Source: Oscillospiraceae bacterium
Lineage (GTDB): Bacteria; Bacillota; Clostridia; Oscillospirales; Ruminococcaceae
Assembly: GCA_016281125.1 (NCBI GenBank)
Contig: JAEEIA010000001.1
Coordinates: 62,001-126,000, forward strand
Length of the DNA: 64,000 nucleotides
Direction of reading: 5' to 3'
Part shown: piece after piece, positions 59,095-64,000 of the stretch
Numbering within the stretch: position 1 is the first letter of the stretch
Layout of the letters: the number at the start of each line of letters is the position of its first letter
Made by a program: the position numbers and the translations under genes
The notes under the pieces: generated by a model
What the model saw: the letters and a program-made list of their open reading frames with translations, nothing else
What the model was told of the DNA's origin: nothing
Database searches by the model: none

Positions 59095-60429
59095 ATGAAG
59101 AAACCGAAGCTGACGTCCGTGCAGGTCATTGCACTGGGCTTTCTGCTGATGATCCTGGCCGGTGCGCTTCTGCTGATGCTGCCGGTCTCGTCCGCGGCGC
59201 ATACTGTGACGCCGTTTTTTGACTGCCTGTTTACAGCAGCATCGGCCTCCTGTGTGACGGGACTTGTTGTTGTCGATACAGGCACATACTGGTCGCTGTT
59301 CGGGCAGATCGTGCTGCTCGTGCTGATCCAGATCGGCGGACTGGGATTTATGTCCGTATCTGCACTGTTTTTGCTGATGATGCGTCGTCGCATCGGACTG
59401 CGCTTCCGCGTAATTCTGGTGGACAGCATCAACTATTCGCAGATCGGTGATATTCTGCCGTTTATACGGCGGATTCTGTTTGGTACATTTCTTTTTGAGG
59501 GCATCGGCGCGGTGCTGCTCTCGATCAAATTCATTCCGATGCTTGGTGTGCCGCGCGGAATCTATTACGGTATCTTTCATGCAATCACCGCATTCTGCAA
59601 TGCCGGATTCGACCTCATGGGCAGCGTCAGCGGCGAGTATTCCTCGCTGGTGATGTTCTCCGGCGACTGGCTCGTCAATCTGACCGTCTGCACGCTGATT
59701 GTGCTCGGTGCACTCGGATTCTGGGTCTGGAGTGACCTCTGGAACCGGAAATGTCGTCTGTACCGCTGTTCGCTGCACACAAAGCTGACGCTGACGATGA
59801 CCGCAGTGCTGTTGATCTGCGGAACGCTGCTGTTCCGTGTGATGGAAAACGGCAATTTCGCCGGCTTGCCGGAGCATGAAAAATGGCTCTGCGCGCTGTT
59901 TGACGCAGTGACGCCGCGAACTGCGGGCTTCAACACGACTGATACCGCCGGGCTGACGGATGGCTCTCTGCTGCTGACCTATATTCTGATGTTTATCGGC
60001 GGCGGTTCCGGCTCGACGGCGGGCGGCATGAAGATGACTACCGTTGCGGTCGCGGTGCTCTATGTCGCGGCGGGACTTCGCAATCAGGAGGAGGCGACGG
60101 CCTTCGGACGGACGATTCCCATGACGGTGCTGCGCGCTGCGGTGACGGTCATTTCCATGAACGCGGGACTTGCCCTGACCGGCGCCATTGCGATCTGTGC
60201 GGCGGACGGCATCCCGCTGCGCGATGTGCTGTTTGAAACAATCTCCGCCGTCAGCACGGTCGGCATGACAACGGGAATCACACGGGCACTCGGCCCGGTA
60301 TCCCGTGCCATTATCATTTTCCTGATGTATCTCGGCAGAGTGGGCAGCGTTTCCTTTGCACTTGCGATGATCGCAAAGCGGCACCGGATTCCCGTTTCGC
60401 TCCCGACAGAGCAGATACAAGTCGGATAA
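59095..60429 (+). CDS. Potassium uptake membrane subunit (KtrB/TrkH family)
   Basis: A 444-residue channel-like transporter with four repeated pore loops: SASCVTGL, ITAFCNAGFD, TPRTAGFNTTD and AVSTVGMTTG, each with the selectivity-filter glycine. The start at 59095 is preferred because the predicted transcription start leaves room only for GGAGGG at 59078-59083. It works with the KtrA-like subunit downstream. Confidence 0.93.
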   Translation: MKKPKLTSVQVIALGFLLMILAGALLLMLPVSSAAHTVTPFFDCLFTAASASCVTGLVVVDTGTYWSLFGQIVLLVLIQIGGLGFMSVSALFLLMMRRRIGLRFRVILVDSINYSQIGDILPFIRRILFGTFLFEGIGAVLLSIKFIPMLGVPRGIYYGIFHAITAFCNAGFDLMGSVSGEYSSLVMFSGDWLVNLTVCTLIVLGALGFWVWSDLWNRKCRLYRCSLHTKLTLTMTAVLLICGTLLFRVMENGNFAGLPEHEKWLCALFDAVTPRTAGFNTTDTAGLTDGSLLLTYILMFIGGGSGSTAGGMKMTTVAVAVLYVAAGLRNQEEATAFGRTIPMTVLRAAVTVISMNAGLALTGAIAICAADGIPLRDVLFETISAVSTVGMTTGITRALGPVSRAIIIFLMYLGRVGSVSFALAMIAKRHRIPVSLPTEQIQVG

Positions 60430-60443
60430 AGAAAGGATCAGCT

Positions 60444-61082
60444 ATGAAACAGTTTTTGATTATCGGAATGGATACCTTCGGACATATTCTTTGCAGCAAG
60501 CTCATAAAGACGAAATGTGAAATCATGATCGCGGATAAGGATCCGTCCAAGCTGGACGATCTGCTCGCATCGGTGGACAGCGCCAAGTGCGGCGACTGTA
60601 CGAGTGAGGAGGTACTGCGTTCATACGGTATCCCGGATTTTGACGTCTGCTTTGTCTGCGTCGGCGGCAATTTCCAGGCAAGCCTTCAGATTTCCTCGCT
60701 GCTCAAGGAGCTCGGCGCGAAAAAGGTGATCACCAAGGCGTCCAATGCGATTCAGGCGAAGTTCCTGCTCCGCAACGGCGCGGATCAGATCATCTACCCG
60801 GAAAATGATATCGCGGAGCGCATTGCAACGCGGGAGAGCAATGACCGCATCTTTGACGCGGTGGAACTCGGCAATGATTACGCGATTTACGAACTGATGC
60901 CGCATAAGCGCTGGCTGGGGAAAACGCTGAAAGAACTGAATTTCCGTGCGAAATATAAATTGATTGTCGTGGCGGTCAAGGACGAGAAGGGAACAATCAT
61001 TCTGCCGCACGCAGACTATAAATTCCAGCCGGGACATCACATGCTCGTGGTCGGACGCCCGGAGGACGTTGCAGAATTCTGA
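60444..61082 (+). CDS. Potassium uptake regulatory subunit (KtrA/TrkA family)
   Basis: A 212-residue RCK protein: N-terminal Rossmann domain (about 1-130) with FLIIGMDTFGHIL in place of the usual GxGxxG loop, and a TrkA_C domain (about 140-212). It gates KtrB in response to ATP/ADP or NAD(H). AAAGGA precedes the ATG 15 bases after ktrB. Confidence 0.92.
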   Translation: MKQFLIIGMDTFGHILCSKLIKTKCEIMIADKDPSKLDDLLASVDSAKCGDCTSEEVLRSYGIPDFDVCFVCVGGNFQASLQISSLLKELGAKKVITKASNAIQAKFLLRNGADQIIYPENDIAERIATRESNDRIFDAVELGNDYAIYELMPHKRWLGKTLKELNFRAKYKLIVVAVKDEKGTIILPHADYKFQPGHHMLVVGRPEDVAEF

Positions 61083-61097
61083 GTGCATACCGGACAA

Positions 61098-61126
61098 ACG
61101 CGGGAACCTGACGGTTTCCGCGTTTT
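61098..61126 (+). terminator. Terminator of the ktrBA operon
   Basis: ACGCGGGAACC (61098-61108) pairs with GGTTTCCGCGT (61113-61123) with one wobble, followed by TTT. Confidence 0.75.
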
Positions 61127-61340
61127 GCGTTCTGTAAATTGTCCAGTTTGACGAATACAGACAAATTATAATTAGTTGTACGTGCATTTGCCGAAAAGAC
61201 GCCGGTTTCAGACTGTTTTAAGCAATACAACATCCCGATTACACATCTGCAACATAAGCGCCTTTCGGTAATATTAGAACAATTTTAAGAAGATGTATTG
61301 AAATATCTGCATTTTATCCAGTTTATCTGTGCTTTGTATG

Positions 61341-61369
61341 TTGCAGTTTGGGAAAAAATTCGTTATAAT
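61341..61369 (+). promoter_or_regulatory. Promoter of the GH43-CE1 gene
   Basis: TTGCAG at 61341-61346 and TATAAT at 61364-61369 with a 17-base spacer, about 80 bases upstream of the ATG. Confidence 0.65.
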
Positions 61370-61450
61370 GACAATAGTGTATTGTATCCTAGCGGTATAA
61401 TATACAAGAGATATTATATTTTTTTCAATTTTATTTAGGGGGAATAGAAT

Positions 61451-63919
61451 ATGAGGAAACAGCTGACGTGCGCGGTAGCTGCGTCTATCTGCGCATGCAC
61501 ACTCATGCAGACTGCGTCTTTGACGGGCTCTGCGAACAATCCGATCTGCCAGACCAGCTTTTCGCCGGATCCGGCACCTGTCGTCTTCGGGGATGAACTC
61601 TATGTTTATACCGGCATGGACAGGGACGGCAACAACGACAACTATTACATGACAGGATACCAGTGCTTTTCGACGACAGATATGCAGAACTGGACGAACC
61701 ACGGCGTGATCCTCAAGGATACCGATATCAAGTGGATCAAAGCAAATTCCGCCTGGGCATCCCAGTGCATCGAGCGCAACGGTAAGTACTATTACTATAT
61801 TACCGGTGAAAGCTCGACCGGCAGCGGCAGAGTCATCGGCGTGTTCGTTGCAGATTCTCCGTCCGGCCCGTTCAAGGATGTGAACGGCAAGGAGCTTGTC
61901 GGCCCGAACTGGGCTTACATTGATCCGACTGTCATCATTGACGACGACGGTCAGGCTTGGCTGATGTTCGGCAACCCGGACTGCTACTATGTCAAGCTGA
62001 AAGAGGACATGGTGACGCTCGACGGCCCGATTCAGAAGTTCAATCTTTCGCTCCCCGGTGGCACAAGATACGGCGAAGGCCCGTGGATCTATAAGCATGA
62101 CAGCCTTTACTATCTTGTATTTGCTTCATTTGTCGATGCATTCAGCGGTGAGAGCATTTCGTACTGCACCGGCCCGTCCGTGACTGGCCCGTGGACATTC
62201 CGCGGAACGATCCATGAGGGCTCCAACTGCTTCACGACGCACGGCGGCATCATCGACTACAAGGGACATTCCTATTCGTTCTATCACATGAACGGTCTGC
62301 GCGGTGGCGGTTCCTTCAACCGCAGCGCAGCATGTGAAGAATTTACCTATAATTCGGACGGTTCGATCCCGGCGCTGAAATCTACCAAGAACGGCCCGGA
62401 TCAGATCGAGGCTTTCAATCCGTACCGCAGGGTTGAGGCTGAAACCATGGCATGGTCCGAGGGTGTCAAGGTCGAATCTGCGGGCAACGGTTCGCAGGCG
62501 ATCGGCTTCATTGAGAACGGCGATTATATCATGCTCAAGGGCGTCGATTTCGGCGAGGGCGCAACGGAGTTTACCGCGAGTGTCGCTTCCGACGGCGAGG
62601 GCGGCAAGATTGAGCTGCATCTCGACAGCGCAACCGGCCCGATTATCGGCACGGCAACATGCCCGGTGACCGGCGGCTGGCAGGAGTTCACGGAAGTGAA
62701 GGGCAATGTCAACGGCGCAACCGGCAAGCATGACCTGTATCTCCGTTTCTCCGGCACGGACGGCTATCTGTTCAATGTGGACTGGTGGGAGTTCAAGGGC
62801 GCCGGAAGTGTCGAACCCGATCCTGAGGTTCTGCTCGGCGATGTCAATGCTGACGGCAAAATCACTTCTGCGGATCTGACACTTGCAAAGTCCGGTATCC
62901 TCAAGAGCTTTGCTGACAAGGCTGCGAAGAAGGCTGCGGACGTGGATCAGAATTCCGTCGTGGATTCGTCTGATATCAAGTGGTTTACGAAGTTCCTGAC
63001 CGGTGAAACAAAGGACTATCCGGAAAAGGTTGCTCCGACGACGACCGCTCCGCCTGCAACGACTCCTGCTCCGACAACGACGACCACGCCGGCTCCGGTC
63101 AAGAGCAATTATCAGTATAAGGAAATCAGATTCCATGAGGCTCCGGGTTATTATTTCAACAATGCGGAGCATAAGGGCAGAGTGATCAACGAGAGCTATA
63201 ACGGCGTCAACGGCGGCAATAAGCTGAACGTCTATCTGCCGTATAACTACGACGAAAACAAGCAGTACAACATCTTCTATCTGATGCACGGCGGCGGCGA
63301 AAATGAAAATACGCTGGTCGCGCAGGACGATACGATGATTCCGAATATGATTGACCACATGATCGAAGCGGGCGAAATCGACCCGATGATCGTTGTGTTC
63401 CCGACCTTCAACAGAACGCAGGCTGAGAACTTCTGGAAAGAGTGGCGTCAGAGTGTGGTTCCGTTTGTCGAGGGCAAATATTCGACCTACGCAAACAAGA
63501 ACACCTCGGATGAAAGCCTCAAGGCTTCCAGAATGCACCGCGGATACGGCGGTTTCTCGATGGGCTCTGTTTCCACATGGGGCGTTGCCAATAACTGCCT
63601 GGACATCTGTGCATATATCATGCCGCTGTCCGGTCACAGCTATCAGGGCATGGGCGCCGTGACGGATGCCATTGACAGATTCGGCCTCAAGAAGGGCGAG
63701 TATTTCATTATGTGTGCGACGGGCTCGACGGATATTGCGTGCCCGAACATGAATCCGCAGATGGAAGAACTGAGAAACGACAGCCACTTCTCTGAGGGCT
63801 GGGATCTCTCCAAGGACAACTTCTGCTACATGGTCGCAGACGGTCGTAATCACTGGTGGGGCAATGTGCGCCATTATGTGTATGACATTCTGCCTTCCTT
63901 CTTCCGGGAAGGCCAGTAA
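61451..63919 (+). CDS. Secreted GH43-CBM6-dockerin-CE1 xylan-degrading enzyme
   Basis: An 822-residue cellulosomal enzyme. Signal peptide about 1-28. A GH43 five-bladed propeller follows (about 30-310) with D40 as base, D158 in YIDPTVI and E209 in YGEGPW as acid. CBM6 spans about 325-450 (VEAETMAWSEG). An internal dockerin is at about 460-520 (DVNADGKITSADL, DVDQNSVVDSSDI), then a Thr/Pro linker (526-550). The C-terminal CE1 esterase (551-822) has the GFSMGS nucleophile S703, likely D761 and H801. It should remove arabinose or xylose side groups and feruloyl or acetyl esters from arabinoxylan. Confidence 0.93.
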   Translation: MRKQLTCAVAASICACTLMQTASLTGSANNPICQTSFSPDPAPVVFGDELYVYTGMDRDGNNDNYYMTGYQCFSTTDMQNWTNHGVILKDTDIKWIKANSAWASQCIERNGKYYYYITGESSTGSGRVIGVFVADSPSGPFKDVNGKELVGPNWAYIDPTVIIDDDGQAWLMFGNPDCYYVKLKEDMVTLDGPIQKFNLSLPGGTRYGEGPWIYKHDSLYYLVFASFVDAFSGESISYCTGPSVTGPWTFRGTIHEGSNCFTTHGGIIDYKGHSYSFYHMNGLRGGGSFNRSAACEEFTYNSDGSIPALKSTKNGPDQIEAFNPYRRVEAETMAWSEGVKVESAGNGSQAIGFIENGDYIMLKGVDFGEGATEFTASVASDGEGGKIELHLDSATGPIIGTATCPVTGGWQEFTEVKGNVNGATGKHDLYLRFSGTDGYLFNVDWWEFKGAGSVEPDPEVLLGDVNADGKITSADLTLAKSGILKSFADKAAKKAADVDQNSVVDSSDIKWFTKFLTGETKDYPEKVAPTTTAPPATTPAPTTTTTPAPVKSNYQYKEIRFHEAPGYYFNNAEHKGRVINESYNGVNGGNKLNVYLPYNYDENKQYNIFYLMHGGGENENTLVAQDDTMIPNMIDHMIEAGEIDPMIVVFPTFNRTQAENFWKEWRQSVVPFVEGKYSTYANKNTSDESLKASRMHRGYGGFSMGSVSTWGVANNCLDICAYIMPLSGHSYQGMGAVTDAIDRFGLKKGEYFIMCATGSTDIACPNMNPQMEELRNDSHFSEGWDLSKDNFCYMVADGRNHWWGNVRHYVYDILPSFFREGQ

Positions 63920-63932
63920 CCCAACGGGGGAA

Positions 63933-63966
63933 ACAGCAGCAGCACTGTCAGGGGCGCTGCTGCTGT
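63933..63966 (+). terminator. Stem-loop after the GH43-CE1 gene
   Basis: A perfect 11-base stem ACAGCAGCAGC / GCTGCTGCTGT (63933-63943 with 63956-63966). No T run follows, so termination strength is uncertain. Nothing else is visible to 64000. Confidence 0.6.
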
Positions 63967-64000
63967 GAAAAAATAGAAATTGGACATCAAGGCTTTCGGG

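Larger units (their letters stand above)
61083..61450 (+). other. AT-rich intergenic region upstream of the GH43/CE1 gene
   Basis: 368 bases without a gene. It holds the ktr terminator at its start and, at 61341-61369, TTGCAG and TATAAT spaced by 17 bases. A second TATAAT at 61396-61401 lacks a clear -35. GGGGG lies 10 bases before the ATG at 61451. The long AT-rich stretch suggests regulatory sites, none identifiable. Confidence 0.6.

Overview
The window looks like a chromosomal segment of a Gram-positive, anaerobic, fibre-degrading Firmicute of the Ruminococcus type (Oscillospiraceae). The evidence is dockerin domains on secreted proteins (a cellulosome producer), a complete spoIIIAA-AH sporulation operon, strong GGAGG ribosome-binding sites, a 2-oxoacid:ferredoxin oxidoreductase, and a moderately high GC content. 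R. champanellensis or R. flavefaciens-like species are the closest match I can name from memory; this is an inference. No tRNA, rRNA, insertion sequence or CRISPR array was found.

Layout. 1-4026: 3' part of an FtsX-type ABC permease followed by an OmpR-type response regulator and its sensor kinase. 4370-15314: six secreted serpins, each with a signal peptide, an N-terminal dockerin and a serpin domain. One is on the + strand; five form a - strand operon driven from a promoter near 15380-15407. 15545-25587: a conserved housekeeping run on the - strand (acyltransferase, recN, argR, nadK, tlyA, dxs, xseB, xseA, a TsaD paralogue, nusB, asp23-like). 25740-30502: the eight-gene spoIIIA operon. 30602-35572: YhfC-type membrane protease, a zinc-ribbon protein, an ACT-domain protein, a lipoprotein, phenylacetate-CoA ligase and iorB; iorA lies at 35819-37546 with a small zinc-ribbon gene between iorA and iorB. 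37586-41930: pncB, a GH26-like cytosolic glycosidase, a HAD phosphatase and a lipoprotein in one tight operon.

42179-48015 (+): S-adenosylhomocysteine and purine salvage (ahcY, an unknown coiled-coil gene, purine nucleoside phosphorylase, SAH/MTA-deaminase-like amidohydrolase), interrupted by an AT-rich zinc-ribbon gene that looks acquired. 48057-50067: divergent acylphosphatase and a Csm6-like protein with a CARF domain, a very acidic linker and a HEPN-like domain whose nuclease motif appears lost. 50530-53951: an ABC-2 type exporter (ATPase and two permeases) with an AAC(3)-family acetyltransferase gene embedded in it. 54229-58210: a ChvE/GguA/GguB-type sugar ABC importer, then two small unknown genes. 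59095-61082: KtrB/KtrA potassium uptake. 61451-63919: a secreted GH43-CBM6-dockerin-CE1 xylan-degrading enzyme.

How the parts fit. The GH43/CE1 enzyme and probably the serpins dock onto a cellulosome scaffold, the enzyme to debranch xylan and the serpins plausibly to protect the complex from proteases or to inhibit host or competitor proteases. The serpin reactive-centre loops are all different, which suggests a panel of inhibitors with different targets. The most unusual item outside the serpin cluster is the stand-alone CARF protein with no CRISPR locus in view.
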